From NCBI RefSeq assembly GCF_027943255.1, contig NC_072893.1:20420001-20484000 (forward strand): a stretch of DNA of 64,000 nt. The letters run 5' to 3'. Origin of the DNA: Anastrepha obliqua (lineage: Eukaryota; Arthropoda; Insecta; Diptera; Tephritidae). Both the position numbers and the translations under genes were made by a program. The notes under the pieces are model-generated. The model worked only from the letters and a program-made list of their open reading frames with translations, ran no database searches and was not told the origin of the DNA. Each line of letters starts with the position of its first letter. The stretch's first letter is position 1. Positions 53,006 to 63,741 of the stretch are shown here, piece after piece.

Positions 53006-53840
53006 AACTTGCCCCAGTGCTGCCCTGAATGTCGTTTTGCATTTACTTCCCATCGACTTTTACGTTATTTCCATTGCAGTTCAAAGTGCAATCAGGCTAA
53101 AAGAGATTGGCCTTTGGATGCTATCTCTCAAGGGACATGGTTTCAGGCAGTTAACACCGTATTTATCCAAACTTCCAACAGATCTCTCTACCGGCACAAC
53201 TAGAGTTTGAGCAATCTTTCCTAATAGATAGAATTGGAACGAGGGGAAAATCTGTACCGAAGCTTGCACCTCTGCTTTCACTGACGGTTACAACATGGAA
53301 TCGGGAGTCGAAGTAGAGGTTTTCTCTAAATCAGGCAATTTATCTACCTCCTTTAAACTGCCGAACACTGCTAGTGTTTTTCAAGCAGTAGTTATTGCGA
53401 TCCTGCAGGCAAGGCAGAATGCTTAGATAACGCAGGAGCGAGGGAGATATTCATATTTTATCCGATAGTCAAGCCGCGATCAAAGCTCTGACGGCGCCAT
53501 GGTGCAGAACGAAATAAGTAAACTCCTGTAAGAAGGAGATCAAATATCTTGGGTGTGCACGTAACATTTCTCTGATCTGGGTTCCAGGACATAGGAACCT
53601 AGAGGAAAATGAAATTGCTGATGAGCTTGCTAGGAAGGGGACTGAATTGGCCTCAGATGCCTCCTACTCGGTCATCGCCATACTCCTGACAGTTGTTAAA
53701 GAGGAATTACACAAATAATTTCTCAGAAAAGCGCATAATTTCTGCTATCTCGGAAACCCTTTGGCCCCATTACAACAGAAGAATCAGAAAGTCCTTTGGA
53801 CTCCTCGTCATTCAATTTCCAAATGGGAGGAGTGCCAGAC
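52990..53840 (+). pseudogene. LINE fragment with RNase H (I/LOA-type)
   Basis: Plus strand: CPSAALNVVLHLLPIDFYVI (53010 on), SAIRLKEIGLWMLSLKGH, then the RNase H region CTDGYNMESGVEVEVFSKSG-like (about 53280), FQAVVIAILQARQNA, HILSDSQAAIKALTAPW (about 53455), SLIWVPGHRNLEENEIADEL then ARKGTELASDAS (about 53572-53660). All three acidic blocks of RNase H are recognisable. Stops and shifts between them. Related to the other RNase H LINEs in this window but separately inserted. It faces the minus-strand LINE on its left. Confidence 0.75.
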
Positions 53841-53844
53841 TGGC

Positions 53845-55010
53845 ACTTCAACCATTTCACCTACCTACCTACCTCTTCCGTCCCGGCGGCAGCGTCGACT
53901 GTAGAATTTCATCTAGTAGCGTGGAGTGGGTGACTGTGTCGAAAGTCTTATTCAGTTTCAGCGCTACTAGGAGAGTCCCCTCGCGCTAATGGGCTGCTAT
54001 TTTATACTCTCTCATAAAGCAGCTGGATTTGCAGAACAATTTTTTTGAGATACAAGGAAAAATGTTTTCTACTATTTTTATGATTCTTAGTATCAAATTC
54101 ACAACTCTCCAACTAACAGTCGATATGCCACGTACAAGCGCACCTATCAACGCCAGACGCCAATAGATAGTTCAATAAATTTATGCACACATCTTTATTA
54201 TCTCAAATTATTGCAGGTGAAGCGACTCAATAAACAAATGTATGCATACGAGAAGCGGCGTCTACATACAAATCAATAAGAATAGCCAATATTCAGTTTG
54301 AAACTTTACTGCTGCAACCGGCACACAGCAGCCAAACATATACATATGAATGTATATATATAGAGAGATAAATATAAGACCAGTCTATATGAAATGATCC
54401 ATTCGCATTTGCCGGTTATGGGTGTGTGTGTGTGTGTGGGTGTGAAGGTTAGGTCTGCCGTCATCTTTGATTTACAGGTAAGTCGACTGGAAATGCACAT
54501 AAATCAGAACACTTCAACCTTTTGTTTATTTATGGGCGGTAACCTCTATCGGAAGTGTAATATAATATATGTACGTGGTCCAAGTGCCAGTTGTGGTATG
54601 CATGCGTGCAAAAGCCTGCAAGGTCAAAGCGAATTTGTTAAACGGCAGTTGGCTTTGGGTGTCAGGCTTTTAGCTGAAGCAGTTAAACACATCCGTGCAT
54701 TCACCCACAACAACAAGCATTTCCGTTCGGAAGTCAATTTTTCCACCAAATATCGACAATAATTTCATTTCCTCTTCTTCATTAATTCAAGAAAAGTTGA
54801 AAAGGCGTGAGCTTGACAGTTGGGCTGCCATTATTAGCGAGGATTGTTGTTATCGGGATTTCGGGATATTTTTACTATACTATCGGGAGCCTGAAATTTG
54901 TTTCGGGATATGCATTTCTTGCATTTCGCTTACAGGGAAAAGGCAAAGCAAATAAAGAAATCGGCCATTCTACGAGAAAATTCATGGAAAATCTTGCTAG
55001 TGATGACGAG
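53845..55010. other. Spacer, unrecognised, with a TG run
   Basis: TG run at 54421-54440. Plus frames of 122, 86 and 69 codons (54394-55016) show no family motif; one hydrophobic stretch (VGLPLLARIVVIGISGYFYY) could be chance. No gene called. Confidence 0.4.
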
Positions 55011-55014
55011 GCGT

Positions 55015-56480
55015 AGGAGCAAAACAATATGAGACAGCTGTACCCCAAAGTTGGCCTGCTAACCAACCAACAGAGTAGTAGTAATCAGCCGATCAGAGAT
55101 CTGAATGGTGCTTTATTGACTTCCATCCGTAAGTGGAAAGAAACTCTTTGAAGCAATTAGCAACATTTCTCTTAGCAGTGAATCTAGCTGTGAAGTGGGC
55201 AGCACAACAGCGAGCACCAAAATAACACAACATCCTGGCCAAGTCTACTAGAGATCAAAGATGAAATTAAGAAGTTGAAGCTCAACAAAGCAGCGGGCGA
55301 AGATGACACACAGGCAGAACTATTGATCGCTTACCCGCCAATTTCGGCGGAACTTCTTCATCCCCACCTCACCGCCGTCTGGAACAATGAAAAGCTGTCT
55401 CCGCCCTGGACAAAAGGCATATTCGTGAAGCTGTTTAAGACACACAATTTGCGGGGCTGCGGCAACTGGCGAGGAATAACTCTGCTGAACGCAATCTACA
55501 AATTTGTAGTCAAGGTCATACTAACCAGACTCCAATGTATCGAACGCTTCTTAAGAGACGAGCAAGCTGGTTTTCGTTTAGTAAAAAGGAAGTTACCGCT
55601 AAGATAATCCACCTCATCAGACCTCTTTATGAGAACTGCGAACTGGCACTGCGACGCATTCACCACCAACGCAAGCGTAAGACAAGGTTGTCCCCTGTCA
55701 GCTATCATCCAAGACGACGTCTTGAGTCAATGGACCGAGCATAAAAGAAGCGTCGTATGTGGTTTCACCAGACATCTGTCTCCCCTCTCACAAGCTCGCT
55801 GACATGTAAGTGAATGCGGACTGATATGTCACGCGGACAAGCACTCTTGAACTGAAGATCAACATCACCTAGGCGAAGGCTATGAGAGTCAACCACAATA
55901 AATCAAGACAAGTGGTTGACAGGTGCCCGGTGGAATTTGTCGAAAGCTTCCTCTACCTCGGCTGCATCATCACGACAGATGGCGGAGCAGATGAAGATGT
56001 CAACTACAGGCTAAACAAAACAGAAGCGGAGTTCGGGTAAATGCATACAGTATGGGTGAGTGCGCAACTCGCCAAGCGCTCGAAACTGCGAATATTCAGC
56101 TCTTGGTGATGTCTGTATTGTTATACGGAAGTAAAAAATGGCTGGCGTCCAACGTCATCATACAGAGACTACAATCTTTCGTCAACAAATGCCTCCGCAT
56201 CCTCTGCAGAATATTTTGGCCGAACATCATCAGCAATGACGCTCTGTGGAGATCAACGAATGAGAAACCCATCCTTTGGCAAATCAAACGTAGAAAGTGT
56301 CGATGGATAGATCACACGTTTAGAAAACTCCAGATAGCATGACGAGAATGGCACCAAACTGGAATCCGTAAGGGAGGAGAGGTCGCGGACGGCCAGAGAA
56401 TACTTTGAGAAGGTTGATGTTACGCGATCTAGCGGATACCGATATCACACGGTACAATGTAAAAATAACAGTTCAGAACC
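55015..56480 (+). mobile_element. RTE-clade LINE, reverse transcriptase part, decayed
   Basis: Plus strand: LYPKVGLLTNQQ (55038), IKDEIKKLKLNKAAGEDDTQ then AELL (start of the palm, 55255 on), NEKLSPPWTKGIFVKLFKT, GNWRGITLLNAIYKFVVKVI, LRDEQAGFR (55550), SVRQGCPLSAI (about 55670), CHADK where the catalytic YADD should be (about 55830), VEFVESFLYLGCIITTDGGA (about 55930), MSVLLYGSKKWLASN (56110), LRILCRIFWPNIISNDALWR and KRRKCRWIDHTFRK (to about 56330). These are consecutive RTE blocks. The changed catalytic box and frame breaks show it is inactive. Confidence 0.85.
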
Positions 56481-56499
56481 GTGTATGAAGGAAGAGTCT

Positions 56500-56835
56500 T
56501 TGTGAGGTCCTATGCTCTCGAGCGAGTTATCAAAATATTCTGGGCAAATACTATCTCGAATGATGACTTATGGGCCAAAACCCAGCGGAAGCCAATACTA
56601 TTAGAGACCTGAAAGAGAAAATGATGACTAAACAAGGGCTGCCATTGGCTAGAACCACCAAGGAAGGAAGCTGTAGACGTGGAAGGCCAGCGAATATCTG
56701 GATACAACTGCTGGAGTCAGAAACACGCATTATGCAGCCTAGCTGGAATGGAGATTGGCGCAAAACAGATCCGAATGCGAGAAGTCCGCTGTGCCCCTAT
56801 GTTCCACACTAGAAATCTAGTAATTTATGATTATG
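56500..56835 (+). pseudogene. RTE-clade LINE C-terminal fragment
   Basis: ERVIKIFWANTISNDDLWAK (56520 on), KPILLET, then the GRRGRPANIW-type block (about 56680), SWNGDWRKTDPNARSPLCPY with stop near 56810. It repeats the end region already present in the element just upstream, so it is a second, adjacent RTE tail rather than its continuation. Confidence 0.7.
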
Positions 56836-57700
56836 ATGACTGAAGTACTGAATTGCCAAATTTTTGAAAGTTCTTTCCCAGAAATGGCCTAGAAAACTTT
56901 TGAGGTCTTCGAGGTTTCCAGTAGCGTAGTACACATAACAGAAGTGAAACTTTCAAGGCATACAAAGAAAGAGTGAGAGACCAGAGAGAGAATCAGAGAG
57001 AGAGAGACCCGAGAGAGAGAGAGAGAATATATATCTAAATAAATTCACAACATTTGCAGAGAATACAAATAGACAAAATTTAAAAAAAGCGGAGAAGGGT
57101 CGACTGGTGTAGGTAAACGCCGGACACAAACCGTAGCAACAACGCGCACTACTCCGAGCGTTTATCACCCGCACAAACACAGTGATTCCAGGACTGCAAC
57201 AACGGCACAAATTACCGCAAGGCAATACCAATAAATCCGACGCCGGCATGGATAGCACTTTATAGTACGCACAAGCACTAGCCAGGAAACGGAAACAAGT
57301 GCCAAAAAGAAGGCACCGAAAAAAAAACGGCCAAAAAAATTGGGAACAAAAAACGCCCGAAACAGTAGGCACCAAGGAAATATAAGGCCAAAAAGTAGGC
57401 ATTAAAAATATATTTCCTGCAAGCAAGTTGACGTGTAGCACAAACAAGTGCCTAAAAATAGGCATTGTTATTTCTCACTAGAAATTAGCAACCACAAGGA
57501 AAAACTCAAGAAAAATAGCCTAAAGTGTATCTAAAATATATATAAAGTGTAGCTCTCTCTCTCCTTTTCCTCAACGTTATATTTTTTTCCCCTCTCGCGG
57601 AACGAAAATGCCCGAAACGTTGCATGACCTTGAAATTTTACTCTCTATTCTCGCTCGTCTAGCGACGCCTAAGAAGTTTCAACCCAAAAAGTTAGTTATC
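56836..57700. other. Spacer with a GA repeat and an A-rich, AGGCA-rich stretch
   Basis: GA run at 56981-57030. From about 57290 to 57470 the motifs GGCAC and AGGCATT recur within A-rich DNA (for example AAAAAGTAGGCATTAAAA). A 170-codon minus-strand frame over this region is the translation of biased sequence and has no domain. It may be a noncoding leader of a retroelement, but nothing confirms that. Confidence 0.4.
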
Positions 57701-58850
57701 AGTGTTGGTAGGCATGCCCGCTAGTTAGATGCAATTACACCACGAAATCCCGTATTTCCGAAATTCAGGATTTCGGTATTGCCACCCCTAATACTGCTAG
57801 AATGGCAGATGAAGGATATTCGAGGTGCTGTGTGCATAATATGTTCACATTTGTATGCGTATACATTAATAAAATATTCGTTATTAATGGCAGTGATACG
57901 TCTTATTTATCACGTAATCCGATATTCTGAAAGCATTGACTATTTTACTTATATTTCATTGGTATGGGTGTTGGTATGGGTTGCCGAGCAACTCAAGCAC
58001 CCGGCTGCCTGGCTGGCTGTAACCAATACCAATGGAGAGTGAGAGGTGGCCCTCGGTGCTGGAACCTAGACACTCTATTACATGAGCATACACATACACA
58101 TACATATATATGTATATGTCCTCCACCCCTGCCAGCAGCTCCTGCCTTGCTTGCTGGTAATACTGATGGCTTTGATGATGATGTTGCCAAATTGCCAAAC
58201 GAAATGCCATCATTACAACAATCTATTTTATGCATTGTCATGATTTGCTTGCCATGATTTCCTTCGATATGGTGGGGAGATAATGCAGGGTGGCAACACG
58301 TAACGCAACGGTGTCATACCTAGCCATATTTGCATTTTAATATGTTGTGATATTTGAAATTTACAACTTGCAAATGTGGCATGAATTGTGTAATTTTTTA
58401 TACAAATACTTATTTATGTGCCCATGTACGCACGAAGCAGAAGTGTGTGTGTGTATGTCCCCCTGTATGCATACCTGAGCGGCTGCCTTAGGAATTCTTA
58501 CAAGGAGCAACAATTCTGAAACCATAAATGGAGAGTTATTGTTACTCATTTGAAGCACATTTTGTATATACAGGTATTGGGGAAAATCTAATAAATTTGT
58601 TGAACTTTATTAGCATTTTTCTTTTCATGCAGAAATTATTTACTTTTTAATTGGACATTTAGCCATTTAGGCAAAATTTGAGGTGTGGAATAAATTAAAT
58701 TAGCGGTTGGCTCCGCAAGTAGGCCGCCGCTCACTTCGAGCTGCATAAATTTGTTAGCTGTAGCGAATGATGCTTCGAATACATCGAAGGGATGGACATA
58801 TTTGGATTCATCCGGACGGCATTAATTAGCCAGAACAGTTTTTATATTTT
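57701..58850. other. Spacer, unrecognised
   Basis: CA/TA run at 58085-58118. No frame with a known motif. Confidence 0.45.
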
Positions 58851-59775
58851 AATAATTGGTGGTTAAGTTTCAAGGGCCGGTGTTGATTTTGAATACAATA
58901 CAATTTTTTTAGGAAATTATTGTCATTTCTCTTTATTATGATAATACTGGTATGATTCAATTACACATAGAACAAAATATTGGACAAATGGGCACCGGAC
59001 AAATGGACCATCCTATGATCCAAATTTTCGATGACTCTGAGGCATAATTGAGGTTCTATGCCGTTAATGTGCCGAATTATCTCATCCTTTAGCCTTTGAA
59101 TTGTTGCTGGCTTGTCGACGTACATCTTTTCTTTCAAATAATCCCAAAGAAAGAAGTCCAACGGTGTCAAATCACATGATCTTGGCGGCCAATTGACATC
59201 GTCGCGACGTGAGATTATTCGGCCATCAAATTTTTCGCGCAAAAGAGCCATTGTTTTGTTAGCTGTGTGACAAGTGGCTCCGTCCTGTTGAAACCACATA
59301 TCGTCCACATCCATATCTTCCAATTTGGGCCATAAAAAGTGCGTTATCATTTCACGATAGCGAACACTATTCACAGTAACTGCCTGACTGGCCTTATTTT
59401 GGAAAAAATACGGCCCAATGATGCCGCCGGCCTATAAACCAAACCAAACAGTCACTTTTTGTGGGTGAATTGGTTATTCGGCAATCACTCTTGGATTATC
59501 ATTCGCCCAAATGTGGCAATTCTGCTTATTGACGAATCCACTGAGGTGAAAATGTGCCTCATCACGAATCACGAAGTGCGCGATATGCATTTTGATTTGA
59601 ACGCCCGTTTTCATAATAAGCCTGAATAACTTTAACGCTTTGCTCGATTGTGTATCTTTCCATGGTTCAAATTGAGTTAGTCTGAAATTGAAAAATGTCA
59701 AATGAAATGCAGAAAAAACTTGACGTTTAGGTGTGGTTCACATTTAACATCGGCCCTTGAAATTTAACTACCCTT
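58851..59775 (-). mobile_element. DD41D (rosa-type) mariner-like element, internally deleted, copy 7
   Basis: The right end is AAGGGTAGTTAAATTTCAAG on the minus strand, with TA at 59776-59777; the left end is the inverse (GGTGGTTAAGTTTCAAGGGC). N-terminus MERYTIEQSVKVIQAYYENG begins near 59661 and runs to NAYRALRD, where it is fused by a deletion to DEAHFHLSGFVNKQN (about 59550). The longest frame, 58961-59374, holds NSVRYREMITHFLWPKLEDM, DDMWFQQDGATCHTANKTMA (second Asp) and NWPPRSCDLTPLDFFLWDYL (third Asp, 41 residues later). Same sublineage and nearly the same internal deletion as 12601-13512. Non-autonomous. Confidence 0.87.
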
Positions 59776-59799
59776 TATTTGTTGTAAGGTAAGTTCTAA

Positions 59800-60745
59800 G
59801 GTACTTAGAGCACGGAGGGGAATTTGTGTCCTAGTGTCCCGCGTATCAATCACACTTTCTATCTCCTTTATTATTTTTAATTGTTATTAATGATATACTA
59901 AAAAGCAGTATTGAGGGGAAAAGAAGAGGTATTTACTGGAACTTCTATGAATATCTCGAAGACCTTCCCTACGCTGATGATATATAACTTCTCTCCGTCA
60001 AACACACCGACATGCAGAACAAAATTGACCATCTGTCCTCAACTTCATTGAATGCAGGGTTAAAAATAAATCACGAGAAAACGAAAGCCATGAAAATTCG
60101 ATCCACTAGCAGCCGCCCGTTCCTTTTAAATGGTGATCAAATTGAGAACGTTGACACCTTTACCTACTTGCGTAGTATCATTGCCGTTGAAGACAGTGCG
60201 AAACTAGACGTTAATGCCAAAATAAATAAAGCGAACGGCGCCTATGCACAGCTTCGAGCTATCTGATCTTCGAGCATCCTTTACGCTGAGGATCTGTAAA
60301 AAAAATATACTATCAGTACTCTTGTACGGATCGGAAGCCTGGCTCACAAATAATTGGGTCGAAAACAAAATTCAAAGATGTGTGCACAGATGCTTACGGA
60401 GGGTATTGAAGATCTGGTGGCCCAACCCCATAAGTAACGACGATCTATACGAGAGGTGCACACTCCAGCCGGTAGGTAACATGATAAAGCTGTGAAAGTG
60501 GAGATGGACGTCTCGCAAGGACGCAAATGAAATCTGTCGTCAAGCATTGGGTTTTAATCCACAAGGTGCTTACAAGATTGGTCGTCCAAAAATATCTTCG
60601 AGGAAAACTATCAAGGAGGAAGTTAAAACGTCAGGAAAAACTTGGAACGAATTCAAGCTTCTTGCGAAGAATAGAATCAGATGGAGGTGTTTTACTGAGG
60701 CCCTATGCTACAGTAGGAGAAACAGGAAGAGATGATGAAAATTTT
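59800..60745 (+). mobile_element. RTE-clade LINE fragment (palm end to C-terminus)
   Basis: LFLIVINDILKSSIEGKRRG (59877 on, shifted), LPYADDI (catalytic YADD, about 59970), MQNKIDHLSSTSLNAGLKIN then HEKTKAM (60012-60266 open), QIENVDTFTYLRSIIAVEDS, KINKANGAYAQLRAI, ILSVLLYGSEAWLTN (60310), CLRRVLKIWWPNPISNDDLY, RQALGFNPQGAYKIGRPKIS, then GKTWNEFKLLAKNRIRWRCF with stop near 60733. All motifs are in RTE order. It keeps the catalytic YADD but lacks the endonuclease and most of the palm, and has three frame shifts. Confidence 0.85.
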
Positions 60746-60812
60746 CAAATTTAAAGTGACAAAAAATTTTGAAATTTAAAGTGGCAAAAAATTTTCAAAT
60801 TTAAACTGGCAC
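60738..60812 (+). repeat. 26-bp tandem repeat, three units, at an RTE 3' end
   Basis: Units AAAATTTTCAAATTTAAAGT plus GGCA, AAAATTTTGAAATTTAAAGT plus GGCA, AAAATTTTCAAATTTAAACT plus GGCA. They directly follow the RTE stop codon. Known: RTE elements often end in short tandem repeats rather than poly(A), so this is probably the element's tail. Confidence 0.8.
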
Positions 60813-60814
60813 GA

Positions 60815-61284
60815 TGATCAAAAAGGGTCCTCATTCCTGGGCTAAACGAAATGCTAGATGATGAAATAGAGTATATTCACGTATTGGATTTTAATGATAA
60901 CCTTGATTATCTGCATCATAAAAAAAAAATTATATGGTCCTTTATGTGTAAATCGAAATTATTTTCAATCATTTTTAAGGAGGTGTTAAATTCTCTCAAC
61001 TTTATATGCTCGTAGCTGCGCACATTTTACTTTGGGATGTGATATAATTTGGGCTGGCTGTTAATTCTTGGAATCAATCAAACTCATAGACATGAGAGTT
61101 GTGGCTTTGTAACTTGTCAATATCGAGACAATTTAATTGACTGCCGGCGTCAAAAATTTATATGTACACATTGAAGAAATGAAAGAGGCAACAAACGAAT
61201 TACAATTTAAAGGCAATTTCCATCAATCACGCAGTGGAAACAGTTGACAATTCACAGAAATATTTGTCAACAGCCACAATTCCA
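60815..61284. other. Spacer, AT-rich
   Basis: No gene or repeat recognised. Confidence 0.45.
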
Positions 61285-61318
61285 CAAAAAATGGAATTAT
61301 ACATAAACATATATATAT

Positions 61319-61991
61319 TAGGCCGGATCGCCCATTGCTCTGTGAAAATCATATTCTAGGGATCAAAATAAGAAACTTTGCCGAAGGAACTATACCTCTA
61401 AAACGAATTCTGATGCCCCCCAATTTGGGTCGAACTTTTTAGTTTCTTTTCTATAACTCACTTAAATTAATTTTTTCATTTACATATCGCACCCTAAATA
61501 CAAAAGGGTCCCAACTCAAAATGTACTTCTGCTCAAATATGAACGAGACGTTATCAATAAAACGGTCCGCGGATGACATATGGCAAAAATAAATTTTTTG
61601 TTTTTGGGTAGGTCTGTTAAAAGCTTACATGGCAAATTTCAGCATGATATGTCACATAGTTTGTTTTCTGTGCTACTGTAAACAAGTCAAACTCGAGTGT
61701 GGAAAATTTTGAGTTGTGACCCTTTTGTATTTAGGGTGCGATATGTTCTGACTAAATAAATTTCTTAAGAGAAAAAATAGATATTATTATAAATAAATAA
61801 AAATAAAGAAAAAACATAGCCATTTAGCTGATTTTTTCATGTAAAGGCCAAAAAATGGTGATATTTTTAAATTGGGGGACATCAGAATTCGATTTAGAGG
61901 TATGGTACCTTCGGCAAAATTTCTTATTTTGATCCCTAGAATACGATTTTTAAATAGAAATAGAAATAGATTTTTAAATCGATCCGCCCTA
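61319..61991. mobile_element. Long-inverted-repeat MITE inserted at TA
   Basis: The left arm starts TTAGGCCGGATCG; the right arm read backwards starts TTAGGGCGGATCG. Both continue with TATTCTAGGGATCAAAATAA, CGAATTCTGATG, CCCCCAATTT, and further in ACATATCGCACCCTAAATAC and AAAAGGGTC. The arms are thus about 200-290 bp with unequal indels. The target is the TA-repeat tail of a SINE. The centre holds a 177-bp piece identical in layout to a mariner arm (61525-61701). Noncoding; superfamily not determined beyond TA target use. Confidence 0.8.
61525..61701 (+). repeat. Solo arm of the long-armed mariner family
   Basis: Matches the left arm at 37500 to about 37675 nearly base for base (CTCAAATATGAACGAGACG, AAAACGGTCCGCGGATGACA, TCATGGCAAATTTCAGC-type blocks, ending AACTCGAGTGTG). 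It sits in the exact middle of the MITE, where it forms the loop between the inverted arms. No transposase sequence accompanies it. Confidence 0.85.
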
Positions 61992-62432
61992 ATATATATA
62001 TATATAATTGACGCGTACACCCTTTTTGTGTGTTTGGCCGAGCTCCTCCTCCTATTTGTGGTGTGCGTCTTGATGTTGTTACACAAATGGAGGGACCTAC
62101 AGTTTCAAGCCGACTCCGAACGGCAGATATTTTTATGAGGAGCTTTGCCATTGCCTGCCGAGGGGCGACCGCTATTAGAAAAATGTTTTTATTAATTCTG
62201 GTGTTTCACCGAGGTTCGAACCTACGTTCTCTCTGTGAATTCCGAATGGTAATCACGCACGAACCCATTCGGCTACGGCGGCCTCCAAAAAATGGAATTA
62301 CACAAAAATAAAAATTCAGTCACTGAATGTTAAAGTCGAGCTTGGAAGAAATTTATGACTTAGAGAAAAGAATTTACGTGCTCTTAGCTAGCTGGGCTTT
62401 TGCTTGTTCTTTATATATAATATTATATGTAT

Positions 62433-63190
62433 ACAGTGTCGGACAAAACATAATGAACTCATTCATACTTCGATGTAATTATATTTTTACTAACGTGAAA
62501 TGTCATTTCAAATATAAATTATATACCCAGAAATTAAGACGAACTATTTATTTCTTGAATGCATCAAAAAACTTAACAAATAGTTTACTTCATAAAATCA
62601 TATGCGTAAAACACAAAACATATGCGATATGCAGAGCGACTAATAACTAATATTTTATAGCATATTCTTTTTTATAACTTCACTACATTTTTTGGCATGG
62701 AAGCTATTGGATTGTTGATAAGGTCAAGTGGAATATCCAACAAGGCTTGTTTTGCAGCTTCAAATAGCTTCTTTTTGTCCCCATTTACTCTTTGCCTGTC
62801 TATCCTCCTATTGAGTATCTCCCAAAGGTTCTCAATTGGATTGAGGTCCGGAGATTATGCTGACCACTCGAGCACATTGATTTTTTCCGATGCGATCCAA
62901 TTTGCTACCAACTTAGAGGTGTGCTTGGGGTCGTTATCTTGTTGGAACGTCCACGAGTGTGGCATAGTCCACTCAGCATGGCGAAGCATTACGCTCTCTA
63001 TTATATTTTGGTATACAAACCTATCCATAATTCCATCTATTAAATGGAGAGGTCCAACACCAAATCCAGAAAAACAACCCCACACCATAATACCACCTTC
63101 GCCATGCTGAACCGTACCTTTGCAGTATCGAGGATTTAAACGTTTATTTTTTGGTCGGCGAACTCTTCTCATTCCGGGGCTTCGAAACAC
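62433..63190 (-). mobile_element. Tc1-type (DD34E) transposon, 3' two-thirds, inactivated
   Basis: The left end is ACAGTGTCGGACAAAACATA (62433). Minus-strand transposase: RVRRPKNKRLNPRYCKGTVQ, HGEGGIMVWGCFSGFGVGPL, HLIDGIMDRFVYQNIIESVM, SWTFQQDNDPKHTSKLVANW (second Asp, about 62935), then WSA, a stop, SPDLNPIENLWEILNRRIDR (catalytic Glu, 34 residues after the Asp; about 62840), INNPIASMPKNVVKL. The first catalytic Asp and the DNA-binding half are missing where the next mariner begins, near 63190. Confidence 0.87.
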
Positions 63191-63660
63191 GTCTATCACA
63201 TCGTGACAGGTGATGAATGATGGATTTACGCGTATGAGCCCGAAAGTAAACAGCCGTCGACTGTATGGGTGTTCGCGCACGAAGCACTTCCAAGCAAATG
63301 GACGCCTGTTTTTTCGGAAACATGTCGCAACCGTACCACTAGAACAACGCAGAACAGTAAATTATGAGTGGTACACAACCATTTGTTTGCCAGTTGTCTT
63401 CCAAGAAATTAGGAAAACCAATCGTCAAAGGCGGATCACTCTTCACCAGGACAATGCGAGCTCTCACACATCGGCTCAAACAACCGCATTTATAAGCACC
63501 CAAAACATCGAATTAATGGGTCATCCGCCGTATAGTCCTGACTTGGCACCGAATGACTTCTTTTTATGCCCGTACGTAAAAAAAAAAAAATACCAGTCTA
63601 ACGGTTAGACGGGATAGAAGTGAAACCTTCCGTAAGACAAACTGAGAGAGAATGAGACGA
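63190..63660 (+). pseudogene. mariner (DD34D) transposase C-terminal relic
   Basis: IVTGDE, a stop, then WIYAYEPESKQPSTVWVF (first Asp, about 63195-63255). A deletion then joins to FFRKHVATVPLEQRRTVNYE, WYTTICLPVVFQEIRKTNRQ, RITLHQDNASSHTSAQTTAF (second Asp, about 63445) and HPPYSPDLAPNDFFLCPYVK (third Asp), ending in an A-rich run at 63578. DD34D spacing kept. The N-terminal half is absent and the right inverted end was not found. Confidence 0.8.
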
Positions 63661-63741
63661 AAGCAGCATTAGGGGCGGGATAATTATAGGTTCATTATAA
63701 TATTGCTATAAAGTTCATATTTTATTTTCTTCATTTTATTA

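Larger units (their letters stand above)
61300..62285 (-). mobile_element. tRNA-derived SINE, copy 4, its TA tail interrupted by a MITE
   Basis: The 15-mer CAAAAAATGGAATTA occurs at 61285-61299 and 62286-62300. Read on the minus strand the SINE starts at 62285 (GAGGCCGCCGTAGCCGAAT), with the A box at about 62264-62275 and the B box GGTTCGAACCT near 62214-62222. The body continues to GGCCAAACACAC and a TA-repeat tail near 62000. The tail is split by the MITE at 61319-61991 and its remainder (ATATATATGTTTATGT) lies at 61300-61318. Target duplication and promoter boxes are clear. Confidence 0.85.

Noticed and set aside
54394..55016. Cluster of three overlapping plus-strand frames of 69-122 codons
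   Set aside because: Includes a TG repeat, no conserved motif, and no consistent frame choice; kept only as unrecognised spacer.
56953..57465. 170-codon minus-strand frame with hydrophobic stretches
   Set aside because: Lies over A-rich, GGCA-repeat and GA-repeat DNA; composition alone explains it and no motif is visible.
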